Origin: Palsa-465 sp963800475
GTDB taxonomy: Bacteria; Actinomycetota; Thermoleophilia; Solirubrobacterales; Solirubrobacteraceae
Length of the DNA: 64,000 nt
Reading direction: 5' to 3'
NCBI GenBank assembly: GCA_963800475.1
Contig: CAWDAZ010000001.1
Coordinates: 62,001-126,000, forward strand
The notes below the pieces were generated by a model. The model did no database searches, had not been told where the DNA came from, and saw nothing but the letters and a program-made list of their open reading frames with translations. This document shows, in pieces, positions 49,835 to 58,301 of the stretch. The translations under genes and the position numbers were made by a program. Position 1 is the first letter of the stretch; every line of letters starts with the position of its first letter.

Positions 49835-52684
49835 GTGAGACGCACGCATGACGCTGGTCTCGGGGCGGCCACGGACTCCCAGCGAACCCACACCCGCCGA
49901 GCCTTCCTGAAGCGCGGCGCCGCAGCCGGCGTCGGCCTGTCGGCGCTCAACTGGATCCCGCTCAGCCCCGCCGCGGCCGCGAGCGCAGGGCAGAGCCTGA
50001 CGCTCGGGGCGCCGAACCCGCTCGTCGATATGCCGAGCGCCGTGTTCGGCGGCGAGCTTCAGTACTTCCGGATGTCGGCCTCCAGCGTGCCGGCGCGGCT
50101 GCAGCTCTGCGAGCAGGCCGCGTTCAGCCTGATCCAGACGTACGTGCCGTGGAACGTGCACGAGTGCATCCCCGGCCAGCTCGACTTCGAGGGCAAGACC
50201 TCGCCGGTGCTGCCCGACGACCATCTCGACGAGTACCAGGACCAGACCCCGGAGGAGGAGCTCCAGAGCGGCGGCGCCAATGGGCGCGCCGGGATCGCGT
50301 GCAACACCGATCTGGTCGGCTTCCTGACCGAGTGCAAGAAGCTCGGGCTCGCGGTGATCCTGCGTCCGGGGCCGTTCATCTCCGACGAGTGGCGCAACGG
50401 CGGCTTGCCCGACTGGTTCCTCGACGAGGCCTCGCCGGACATGTACGAGTACGGCCCCGACGGAACGCCGCTGACCCCCGGCGCCCCGAACGGCAGCTAT
50501 CCGGCCGCGAACGTAACCGGCGGCCAGACGCTGTTCTACTTCCCCTCCCCGAGCTACGCGTCCGATTACTACATGTCCGCGGCGCGGCAGTGGCTGGTCG
50601 CGTTTGCGCAGTTCGCGCAGCCGTGGCTGGTCACCAACGGCGGGCCGGTGGTCGCGATCCAGGTCGACGACGAGTCGTGCTTCTACTACCGGTTCGGGCC
50701 GTTCGAGGTCGACTACAACCCGGCGATGCTGGCGCGCTACACCGCCGAGACGGGCGCTGACGCCCCGCGCGCGTTCCCGAGTACGGGCGGTCAGGTTGGG
50801 GCGCTGAAGCCGGCGTTCGACTGGCAGGCGTTCAAGGGGCGACAGGTGGGACAGTTCCTCGCGACGCTGCGCGACGACCTCCGCGAGTCCGGGATCGACG
50901 TGCCGATCAACCATGAGATGGAGCTGATCCTCGCGCCGCCGGCCGACATGGCCGACGACGCGCGGGCCGTGCTGCTGAACCCGGAGCTCTACCCGGGCGG
51001 GTCCGGGCCGGAGGTGATGCCGCTGATCGAGCTGACCGCGCAGGCCGCCCGCTCCGCGCAGCGCAACCACCTGAACGTGTGGTCGGCCGAGCAGGACACC
51101 GACGTGATGCTCTCGTACCTGCTGCTCGGCGAGGGGATCATCGGCGGGATCCCGTTCGACTACACCGACGGGGTGGCAGACAGCGACGTCGACGACCGCC
51201 GGCGACTCGGCGGCGCGCTCAAGACCGCCGGTGGTCTGCTGACCCACGCCAAGCGCGCGGCCGACGTCGCGGTCGTCTGGGACAACTCGCTGACCCGCGC
51301 GCCGTTCAACTCCACGCAGTACGGATTCCGGACCGACGTGCGCCGCACGATCGAGCAGCACCTCCCCGCGCTCGCGACGCTGCTGCTGCGCGCCGGGCTC
51401 GGGTTCGACCTGCTCGACGTCGAGGCGGCCCAGCCGAACGACTTCGACCCGGCCGTGTACCCGACGATCTTCCTGCCCGCGACCGACATCATCCCGCGCG
51501 CGATCCAGCTGAGCCTGGTCGCCTATGTCCGCCGCGGCGGCCGGTTGGTCTGCTGCCCGGCGCCGCCGGCGCTTGACGAGCACCTCGACCCGTGCACGAC
51601 GCTCGAGGACGCCTGCTACCCCGAGCGCCCCCAGACGCTGTACCCCGACGACGCCCAGCAGATTCAGGTGCTCGGCGGGCCGGTCACCGCGTGGCGCGGC
51701 GTCCAGACGTACGCGCTGTCGAGGAAGGCAACGCCGATCGCCACTCGGAACGGCCAGCCGTGCGGCTACAGCCGTCGGCTCGGGCGCGGCACCGCGGTGC
51801 TGCTCGGCACCTGGCTCGCCGCCGACTCGGCGCCCGGCCGCGCCGGCGCGATCCTCGAGTCACAGCAGATCTCGAGCGGCAGCTCGAACGCGTCGATCCG
51901 CGCCGCCGCGAGGGCGCTCGCATCCAAGCGCCTCGGGGCCGAGGCCGCGGCGCTCGTCACCGACGCGCCGCTTCAGGGCGGACAGCCGCAGGAGCTGATC
52001 GTCTACGACTACGGCAACGAGCGGCGCGGGGGAGACGTGATCTCCGGCGGTGTGCTCGCCTACTGGGATGGCGAGAACGTGGTCGGGATGGTCGAGGTGA
52101 ACACGACCGAGGGCGGGCAGTGGGCGTCGCAGTTCCCGTACCACCCGATCGAGTCGTCGCACATCACCGCGATTAAGGCGCTCGCTGCGACGACGCCGCA
52201 GGTCACGGTCAGCGACTCGCGCGTGCAGGCGAGGTTGCTGAGCGCGCCGAGCGCCGGCACGGCGACGGTGATGGCGGCCAACCGCTGGGACACGGACGCG
52301 AACGCGGTGATCAGCGTCGAAGTGGACGGACACCGGATCAGGCTTCCGCACACCGGTTCGCTCAAGCTCCCCGCCGGCACCGCAGTGCTGCTGCCGATCG
52401 GGTATGAGCTCGGTCAGGGTGTGAAGATCGCCGGCGCCACGGCCCAGCTGACCGGCGCCGCGCTGAACGCGCATGATGTGACACTCGAGCTGTGGTCACC
52501 TGCCGGCGGCGAGGTCACCGCCGAGCTTCCGGCCACGCCCACCTCGGTGGCCCTCGACGGCAAGCCGATTGGCACCGGTCGCCGGGCAAACGGAACCGTG
52601 CGGGTGAGAATCCCCGCGGGGGATCACGAGCTCGCACTCGCCTGGCGGCCGCCGGGGCGACGCCGTCGCCGGCCGGGGCACTGA
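49835..52684 (+). CDS. Tat-exported GH35-like glycosidase (beta-galactosidase type)
   Basis: 949 residues, GTG start. Tat signal T-R-R-A-F-L-K-R-G (20-28) followed by a hydrophobic stretch and A-A-A-A. The GH35 barrel is clear: G-E-L-Q-Y-F-R, T-Y-V-P-W-N-V-H-E, I-L-R-P-G-P-F-I-S-D-E-W-R-N-G-G-L-P-D-W-F, and I-Q-V-D-D-E-S, where the final Glu corresponds to the acid/base of the usual N-E pair. The nucleophile may be Glu in V-W-S-A-E-Q-D. C-terminal beta domains end in V-R-I-P-A-G-D-H-E-L-A-L-A-W. Expected to cleave terminal beta-galactose from glycans outside the cell. A decayed copy of such a tail occurs at 54583. Confidence 0.85.
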   Translation: MRRTHDAGLGAATDSQRTHTRRAFLKRGAAAGVGLSALNWIPLSPAAAASAGQSLTLGAPNPLVDMPSAVFGGELQYFRMSASSVPARLQLCEQAAFSLIQTYVPWNVHECIPGQLDFEGKTSPVLPDDHLDEYQDQTPEEELQSGGANGRAGIACNTDLVGFLTECKKLGLAVILRPGPFISDEWRNGGLPDWFLDEASPDMYEYGPDGTPLTPGAPNGSYPAANVTGGQTLFYFPSPSYASDYYMSAARQWLVAFAQFAQPWLVTNGGPVVAIQVDDESCFYYRFGPFEVDYNPAMLARYTAETGADAPRAFPSTGGQVGALKPAFDWQAFKGRQVGQFLATLRDDLRESGIDVPINHEMELILAPPADMADDARAVLLNPELYPGGSGPEVMPLIELTAQAARSAQRNHLNVWSAEQDTDVMLSYLLLGEGIIGGIPFDYTDGVADSDVDDRRRLGGALKTAGGLLTHAKRAADVAVVWDNSLTRAPFNSTQYGFRTDVRRTIEQHLPALATLLLRAGLGFDLLDVEAAQPNDFDPAVYPTIFLPATDIIPRAIQLSLVAYVRRGGRLVCCPAPPALDEHLDPCTTLEDACYPERPQTLYPDDAQQIQVLGGPVTAWRGVQTYALSRKATPIATRNGQPCGYSRRLGRGTAVLLGTWLAADSAPGRAGAILESQQISSGSSNASIRAAARALASKRLGAEAAALVTDAPLQGGQPQELIVYDYGNERRGGDVISGGVLAYWDGENVVGMVEVNTTEGGQWASQFPYHPIESSHITAIKALAATTPQVTVSDSRVQARLLSAPSAGTATVMAANRWDTDANAVISVEVDGHRIRLPHTGSLKLPAGTAVLLPIGYELGQGVKIAGATAQLTGAALNAHDVTLELWSPAGGEVTAELPATPTSVALDGKPIGTGRRANGTVRVRIPAGDHELALAWRPPGRRRRRPGH

Positions 52685-52700
52685 AATGTCCCTTGCGTTC

Positions 52701-52722
52701 GGCCCGGGGCGCACGCCGGGCC
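52701..52722 (+). terminator. Hairpin after the GH35-like gene
   Basis: GGCCCGG (52701-52707) and CCGGGCC (52716-52722) form a 7-bp all-GC stem 16 nt after the stop. ATTAGTGT follows rather than a T run, so this is a probable but weak terminator. Confidence 0.45.
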
Positions 52723-52739
52723 ATTAGTGTCTGCGCGCG

Positions 52740-53864
52740 ATGTCGCAGGCGTCAAAGCCCGTCGCCCGAGCTGGCCGCATCGTGTTCGAGCTGGATCGGC
52801 TCGAGCTCACCGGCGGCGATCGCTGGGAGCTCGAGGGCCGGTGGTTCGGCGTACGGGGACGCCGCTTCATGCGCCCGGCGCTCAGCGTCGTCGTGGACGG
52901 GCGGCCAACGCGGCTGCTCGCCGACCTCGCGGAGAAGCCATGGGCGGCAGAGGACGGGGAACCATGGAAGGCGACGTTTCCGTTTCCCGTCAAGGGCGAG
53001 CTGCTCGAGGCAGAGCTGACGGTCGCGCCCGACATCACCGTCACGCTGGCGCTGCCCGCAGCCCGGGCCGTCGCCCGCAAGCCGAAGCTCTCGCCCGGGG
53101 CAGTCCGGCCGCGGGCCGGTGTCGGCCGCGCCAAGCAGGTCGCGCGCGGAGATCAGCTTGGATCGCCGGCGCGGGAGCTCGCCGAGGCCGAGGGCGAGCA
53201 GCGGCGGCTCCAACGCCGGCTCGAGCGAGCGGAGGAGGAGCAGGCGCAGGCGCAGGCGCGGACGCAACAGACGACGGCTCGGCTGGACGAGCTGCTCGGG
53301 CAGCTGAGCGAGGTCGCGCGCGAGCGGGACCAGGTCCAGTCGGCTCGCGATCAGCTGGCGGCCGAGCTCCAGGCCTCACGCCGGGAGCGCAAGCGGCTCG
53401 AAGCGGAGCGCGACAGCGCGGGGCAGGCGCGGGACGAGGCGATGCGGACAGCGGAGGGCGCGACTGAGGCCCTCGAGCGGGCCTTGGCGGAGCGTGGCGC
53501 CGCGGTGGCCGCTCAAAAGCGAGCGGAGTCTGAGCGCGACGCGGCCGTCGCGGAGCGGGACCAAACCGCCACCGAGCGCGGCGGTGCGTTGGCATTGCGA
53601 GACCACGCGCTCGCGGAGCGCGATGCGGCGCTCGCTGCACGAGACGACGCCGTCTATCAGCGCGACTCGCTCGCCCGCACCAGCGAGCGGCTCCAGTCGG
53701 AGCTCGCCGATGTTGTCTCCACTCGAGGTGCGGCGCTCGTGATGCGCCGGGCGACCCAGGAGCGTGCTGTCTCGCGCCGCAACACGGTCATTCCGTGGGC
53801 GGTCGCGGTCGTGATCGCGCTCGCGCTGATCGTTGTCCTGGTGATCGCGCTGCGCGGCGTGTAG
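52740..53864 (+). CDS. Coiled-coil protein with C-terminal membrane anchor
   Basis: 374 residues. The N-terminal 110 residues form a beta-rich globular domain (I-V-F-E-L-D-R-L-E-L, W-E-L-E-G-R-W-F-G-V-R-G). A long coiled coil follows (about 150-330), built from heptads and repeated A-E-R-D-x-A units (A-E-S-E-R-D-A-A, L-A-E-R-D-A-A-L-A-A-R-D). One helix near the end (V-I-P-W-A-V-A-V-V-I-A-L-A-L-I-V-V-L) anchors it, so most of the protein is probably in the cytoplasm with a tail anchor. Structural or scaffold role suspected; no known family recognised. The HNH-like lipoprotein starts 13 nt after it. Confidence 0.78.
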   Translation: MSQASKPVARAGRIVFELDRLELTGGDRWELEGRWFGVRGRRFMRPALSVVVDGRPTRLLADLAEKPWAAEDGEPWKATFPFPVKGELLEAELTVAPDITVTLALPAARAVARKPKLSPGAVRPRAGVGRAKQVARGDQLGSPARELAEAEGEQRRLQRRLERAEEEQAQAQARTQQTTARLDELLGQLSEVARERDQVQSARDQLAAELQASRRERKRLEAERDSAGQARDEAMRTAEGATEALERALAERGAAVAAQKRAESERDAAVAERDQTATERGGALALRDHALAERDAALAARDDAVYQRDSLARTSERLQSELADVVSTRGAALVMRRATQERAVSRRNTVIPWAVAVVIALALIVVLVIALRGV

Positions 53865-53877
53865 GGCCGGGCGCAGC

Positions 53878-54567
53878 ATGGGGGAGGGACGCGTGTGCCT
53901 GCTCGGCGCGATCGCCGGCGCGGCTGCGCTCGCCGCTCTGGCCGGCTGCGCCGCAACCTCGAGCACAACAGGCGGTGACTCGGGCGTCGCCTCCGTGGCC
54001 TCGACGACGACCCCGATCCAGCATCACCCGCCTGCTCGAGCTCCGCGGCACCGGCGGCCCCAGCCGCCGCCCCGCCGGCCGCCGTGGCGAATTCCCGTGA
54101 GCGCCGCCGGCAGCACGATCGTCCAGCCGCAGCCACCCGCGGACTCGTGCCACGCGCGCGGCAGCGGCACGTTCGCGCTTCCGGATCCGCGTTGCACGCC
54201 GGGCGCGATCAGCGCCGCCGTGACGCAGGGGAACCTCGACGCGACGATCTGCAGAAGCGGCTATACGCGCACGGTGCGCCCACCGGAGTCGGTCACCGAG
54301 CCAGAGAAGCTGGCGAGCATGGCGGCATATGGCGACAGCGGCTCGCCGCACGAGTACGAGTACGACCACCTCGTCCCGCTCGAGCTCGGCGGAGCACCGA
54401 ACGACCCGCGGAACCTGTGGCCGGAGCCGGGCGGCTCGCCCAACGCCAAGGACCGCCTCGAGGACCGGCTCCGCAAGCTCGTCTGCGAAGGGCAGTTGGA
54501 TCTCGTCACGGCACAGCGGCAGGTCGCGACCAGCTGGGTGGCGGCCTACCGGCGGCTGTTCGGGTGA
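53878..54567 (+). CDS. Lipoprotein with an HNH-nuclease-like domain
   Basis: 229 residues. Signal peptide with lipobox L-A-A-L-A-G-C (Cys24), a His/Pro/Arg-rich linker (H-P-P-A-R-A-P-R-H-R-R-P-Q-P-P-P), then a C-terminal domain (about 95-229) with three Cys and Y-E-Y-D-H-L-V-P-L-E-L-G-G, followed by N-L-W-P-E, a pattern of HNH-like nucleases in which the His of D-H is the base and N-L-W-P is conserved. Metal ligands further along (K-D-R-L-E-D-R) are uncertain, so activity is not proven. Outer-face location suggests DNA degradation or nutrient use rather than restriction. Confidence 0.75.
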   Translation: MGEGRVCLLGAIAGAAALAALAGCAATSSTTGGDSGVASVASTTTPIQHHPPARAPRHRRPQPPPRRPPWRIPVSAAGSTIVQPQPPADSCHARGSGTFALPDPRCTPGAISAAVTQGNLDATICRSGYTRTVRPPESVTEPEKLASMAAYGDSGSPHEYEYDHLVPLELGGAPNDPRNLWPEPGGSPNAKDRLEDRLRKLVCEGQLDLVTAQRQVATSWVAAYRRLFG

Positions 54568-54582
54568 GCCTCGCTCAGGGGG

Positions 54583-54636
54583 CTGACGCTTCCCGCCGGG
54601 GACCACGAGCCGGCGCTGGCCTTCAAGCGGCGCTGA
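54583..54636 (+). pseudogene. Leftover C-terminal tail of a second GH35-like gene
   Basis: The frame from just after a TGA (54565-54567) to the TGA at 54634-54636 reads L-T-L-P-A-G-D-H-E-P-A-L-A-F-K-R-R. It resembles the end of the GH35-like protein 2 kb upstream (V-R-I-P-A-G-D-H-E-L-A-L-A-W). There is no start codon and no further homology, so it is a fragment left by duplication and deletion. Confidence 0.45.
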
Positions 54637-54682
54637 TCCCTCCGGGAGATCCTGTTCCGGGGAGTCATACTGCCCAGTCGGC

Positions 54683-55456
54683 ATGTACAAGCTCTACGTG
54701 ATCCCAGGCTCGCACGCCTGCCGGGCGGGGATGCTGATGCTCGAGCACAAGCGTCTGCCGTACCGCCGGACCGAGCTGGTGACGCTCACCCATTCGGCGC
54801 TCGTACGGATGCACGGGTTCGACTCCGGCGGGCAAAAGCGGGCGGCGGGCGGGAGGCGCCCGCCGTCGCTGCGACTCGGCGACATGCTCGGCACCGTGCC
54901 CGCGCTCGCCGACGGCGAGCGGCGGATCTCGACCAACTACCGGATCGCGCGCTACCTCGACGAGCAGCACCCCGAGCAGCGGCTGATACCGGAGGACCCG
55001 GAGCAGCGAGCCCGGGTCGAGGACGTCGAACAGTGGGCGAACGGCGAGCTGCAGATGGAAGCGCGGCGTCTCGTGTTCAGCGCCGTCATGCGCGACCCCG
55101 GCGCGATGAGCCGCGCGGCAGCTGACGGGAGGCTCGGGCACCTTCTGTACCGCAGCCAGGCCGTCCGGCGCGCGGTCAACCCGTGGATCGGCCGGCTCGT
55201 CTTCGCGACCCGTCCCGCCGAGGACGCCGACCTCCTGAACCGGCTGTCGGCGATGCTCGACAAGACCGACGCGTGGATCGGCGACGGTGTGATCGGTCGC
55301 GCGCAGCTGAACGTCGCCGACTTGATGATCGCCCCGAGCTACGCGCTGATCCTGTACCGCCCCGACGTGGTACCGCTGTTCGAGGGTCGGCCGACGCTCG
55401 AGCTCGTCGACCGGCTGCTGCCCGAGCCGGGCGCGCGCGTCCCGGCGGCGGCGTAG
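54683..55456 (+). CDS. Glutathione S-transferase-like protein
   Basis: 257 residues. The N-terminal 85 residues form a thioredoxin-like GST domain: M-Y-K-L-Y-V-I-P-G-S-H-A-C-R with a Ser and a Cys in the usual catalytic region, then G-T-V-P-A-L-A-D-G with the cis-Pro and I-S-T-N-Y-R-I-A-R-Y-L-D. The remainder is the helical C-terminal domain. Actinobacteria generally use mycothiol rather than glutathione, so it may use another thiol or serve as a binding protein. Cytoplasmic. Single gene between the HNH-like lipoprotein and the GH94-like gene. Confidence 0.82.
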   Translation: MYKLYVIPGSHACRAGMLMLEHKRLPYRRTELVTLTHSALVRMHGFDSGGQKRAAGGRRPPSLRLGDMLGTVPALADGERRISTNYRIARYLDEQHPEQRLIPEDPEQRARVEDVEQWANGELQMEARRLVFSAVMRDPGAMSRAAADGRLGHLLYRSQAVRRAVNPWIGRLVFATRPAEDADLLNRLSAMLDKTDAWIGDGVIGRAQLNVADLMIAPSYALILYRPDVVPLFEGRPTLELVDRLLPEPGARVPAAA

Positions 55457-55638
55457 CCGCACCCCCGCCCGCGATCGCCGAGCTCGACCGGGTACTTCTC
55501 ACGCAGCCGGGCTGCGGGAGCGCCCCGATGCGAACCGTCCCGGCTGGGGGGAGAGTGACTCGCTGTGACCGACGATTATGGGGCCGATGCGCTGGGGCAG
55601 ACCGGCGCGGAGGTAGTACGCGTGTCCAGGAGCAGAGC

Positions 55639-58290
55639 GTGATCAAGCACCTCGCCGCTGCCAGCGCCACATTCGCGGTGCTGGTCGTCGCGCCGCCGGC
55701 GGGAGTGGGTGCCCGTCAGTCCGGGCCCGCGCCGCTGTCCGCCGACCAGAGCGCTCCGGATGTCGCATCGGCCGTCGGCAGCGGCTCGTTCGGCCGGTGG
55801 ATCGTCGATCGATTCGGTCTGCCCGTATACCGGTACGACGTCGACGAGCAGGTCGCGCCACGCGCCCGGCAACCGGAGCTGAACGGGGGAACCGCCGCTC
55901 AGCATGAGCTCGGCAACGATCACATCACGGCGGCGGCGCTCAACGACGGCTACACCCAGTTCTGGAGTCAGGATCGCCTGGCTCAGTGGGCCAATCGGTT
56001 CATGCCCGACCGGCGGCACTATGCGGGCGGCTTCGGCTATCTCAACGTCGGCGGCCGCGTGCTCAGCACCCTGTACCTCGACCGGCCGCGCGGCGCCGTC
56101 AGCGAACGGCGGTTCGGCGTCGGCTACTACGAGCGGCGGCTGCGTGCGTTCGGCGTCGAGGTGCGTGAGGACGTGTACGCGCCGTTCGGCGACGACCCGC
56201 TGCTGCTTCACGACGTCACGATCCGCAACACGACCGCGCACACGCAACGGCTCTCGTGGTTCGAGTACTGGGACGTCAACCCGTACGACCAGACGAGCCA
56301 CCGGCTGCTCGGGCTCCGCGCTCCGCGCTGGAGCGCGGGCGCCAGGACTCTGGCCGCGGCCCAGACCGCCGGCGAGCGCGGCGACCGCCGGCCGCTGAGC
56401 ATCTTCGCCGCCGCGCTACGCGGCCCCGTCGACGGTCACGAGACTTCCCTCCCCGCGTTCTTCGGCACAGGCACCCGCGCCGTGCCGGCCGCGGTGAGAG
56501 CGGATCGGCTTCGCGGCACGACCGCTCTGCCGGCGACGCCCGGCGCGGGAGGCCAGACGCTGTTCGTGTTTCGCGCCGCGGTCCGGCTCGGACCGGGGCG
56601 CTCGGTGACCCTGCGCTACGCCTATGGGATGGCTCACCCCGCGCGAATCCCGGCGCTCGTTCGGAAGTACCGGCTCGCGCGCCGTCCATTCGTGACGAGC
56701 GAGCGGGCGTGGGCGCGGTGGCTGCCCAAGGCTTGGTTCGGCCCCGGACGGGCGTGGGTGTCGAGGGAGCTCGAGTGGGATGCCTACCTGCTGCGCGCCG
56801 CGTCCGTCTACGAGGAGGCGTGCGGGCATCACACGATCACGCAGGGCGGCTACTACCAGTACAGCAGCGGCGAGAACCTCGGGTCTCGGAGCTGGCTGCA
56901 CTACCTGCTTCCGATGGTGTACGCGGATCCCGCGATGGCGCGCGAGATCCTGCGCTACTCGATCTCGTTGCAGTCGGAGCGCTCGGGCGCGATCCCGTAC
57001 GGGACGGTGCCGCTGTGCAGGCCGTACAACGCGCTGGGCAGCTCGGACGATCTCGACTTCTGGCTGCTCCTGGCCGCCGCGGAATACGGTCTGGGAACCC
57101 GCGACCTGGCGTTCTTCTCCGAGCGGCTCCCGTTCCACGACACGGGTCGGCGCGTCAGCGTCTGGGAGCACCTGAAGGTCGCATTCCGTCATCAGGAGTC
57201 GCTGCGCGGCCCGCATGGCGGCTATCTGGCGGGCACGAACGGCGACTGGTCGGACTTCTCCGCGACGTTCCTGCACATGACCGAGTCGATGCTCGTGCCG
57301 GCTCAGCTCGCCTATGCGTATCCCCGGCTGGCGGCGGTGGCCGACCTCCGCGGGGACCGGCGGTTCGCCGCGCGGCTGCGCAGGCGGGGGGCCGAGCTCC
57401 TCGCGCTCCTGCGACGCGAATGGACCGGACGCTGGTACCTGCGCGGCTACTCCGGCTCGAGTCCGATCGGCCGGGGGGCGATCTTCGGCGAGCCACAACC
57501 GTGGGCGATCCTGGCCGGAGCGCCGAGCGGGAAGCAGGCGGATCGACTCGTGCGCAACATCCGCCGCTTCCTGACGGGCGTCGGCGCGCCCGCGGCGGTG
57601 AACGGTCCGGCGAAGATCGGCTCGGCCCAGTCGCCCGCAGCGCGGGATCCCGGCGTCACCGAAGCCCCCACTCCGGGCGGCTTCGACGGCGCCTCCCAGT
57701 ATGTGGGTGGCGTCTGGTTCGACATCAACGGCTGGCTGACCTGGGCGCTGAGCGATCTCGACGGGGTGATCCCTGGCGCCGCCGGCTACGCCTGGAGTGA
57801 GTACACGCGCAACACGCTCGCGGCGCACGCCCAGGCTTTCCCCGACCACTGGGACGGGACGATCTCGGTCGACGACGCCTGCAATGCCTTCTACGCGCGC
57901 CACCCGGACCAGTGCGGCATACCCCTCTACCACGACTACGAGGGCCAGATCACCGAGCAGCCGACGTGGATGGTGATGGACGCGGTGCACCTGGCGGGCG
58001 TGACGGCGACCGAACGGGGCTTCGTGGTCGCGCCGCATCTCGCTCGCCTCTCGCTGCGGCTTCCAAATGTCGGGGTGGCGCGCGGGAACGGGCTGATGCG
58101 CGGCTACGTCCGGATCGAACGGCGCGAGTCGCTCGTCATGCAGATCCGCGGCGTCCCCCGTGATGCGCGGGGCGTCACGACGTGGTCGGGCGGACGGGTC
58201 GTCCCGCATCGCAGAGCGCGTGGACTGGTGGTCTTCTCGCTCCCCGCCGAGCCGAACCGGCCGGCGGATTGGGCGGTTACCTGGCGATAG
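55639..58290 (+). CDS. Secreted GH94-like (glycosyltransferase-36 / cellobiose phosphorylase-type) enzyme
   Basis: 883 residues from GTG 55639, preceded by CCAGGAGCAGAGC; the frame is open to 55183 but overlaps the GST. A signal peptide (L-A-A-A-S-A-T-F-A-V-L-V-V-A) is unusual for this family, whose phosphorylases are cytoplasmic. N-terminal beta-sandwich to about 370, then an (alpha/alpha)6 barrel. G-D-W-S-D (535-539) matches the family G-D-W-N-D, whose Asp is the catalytic acid. S-S-D-D-L-D-F-W-L-L-L-A-A-A-E-Y matches the C-S-D-D-x-L-W segment. Likely acts on beta-glucosides or related oligosaccharides; phosphorolysis versus hydrolysis is open. The M28-like gene starts 12 nt downstream. Confidence 0.75.
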   Translation: MIKHLAAASATFAVLVVAPPAGVGARQSGPAPLSADQSAPDVASAVGSGSFGRWIVDRFGLPVYRYDVDEQVAPRARQPELNGGTAAQHELGNDHITAAALNDGYTQFWSQDRLAQWANRFMPDRRHYAGGFGYLNVGGRVLSTLYLDRPRGAVSERRFGVGYYERRLRAFGVEVREDVYAPFGDDPLLLHDVTIRNTTAHTQRLSWFEYWDVNPYDQTSHRLLGLRAPRWSAGARTLAAAQTAGERGDRRPLSIFAAALRGPVDGHETSLPAFFGTGTRAVPAAVRADRLRGTTALPATPGAGGQTLFVFRAAVRLGPGRSVTLRYAYGMAHPARIPALVRKYRLARRPFVTSERAWARWLPKAWFGPGRAWVSRELEWDAYLLRAASVYEEACGHHTITQGGYYQYSSGENLGSRSWLHYLLPMVYADPAMAREILRYSISLQSERSGAIPYGTVPLCRPYNALGSSDDLDFWLLLAAAEYGLGTRDLAFFSERLPFHDTGRRVSVWEHLKVAFRHQESLRGPHGGYLAGTNGDWSDFSATFLHMTESMLVPAQLAYAYPRLAAVADLRGDRRFAARLRRRGAELLALLRREWTGRWYLRGYSGSSPIGRGAIFGEPQPWAILAGAPSGKQADRLVRNIRRFLTGVGAPAAVNGPAKIGSAQSPAARDPGVTEAPTPGGFDGASQYVGGVWFDINGWLTWALSDLDGVIPGAAGYAWSEYTRNTLAAHAQAFPDHWDGTISVDDACNAFYARHPDQCGIPLYHDYEGQITEQPTWMVMDAVHLAGVTATERGFVVAPHLARLSLRLPNVGVARGNGLMRGYVRIERRESLVMQIRGVPRDARGVTTWSGGRVVPHRRARGLVVFSLPAEPNRPADWAVTWR

Positions 58291-58301
58291 AAGGAGTCCC
58301 A

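Noticed and set aside
49598..51583. 661-codon minus-strand open frame opposite the GH35-like gene
   Set aside because: No domain, shadow composition, and it would cover the divergent promoter region.
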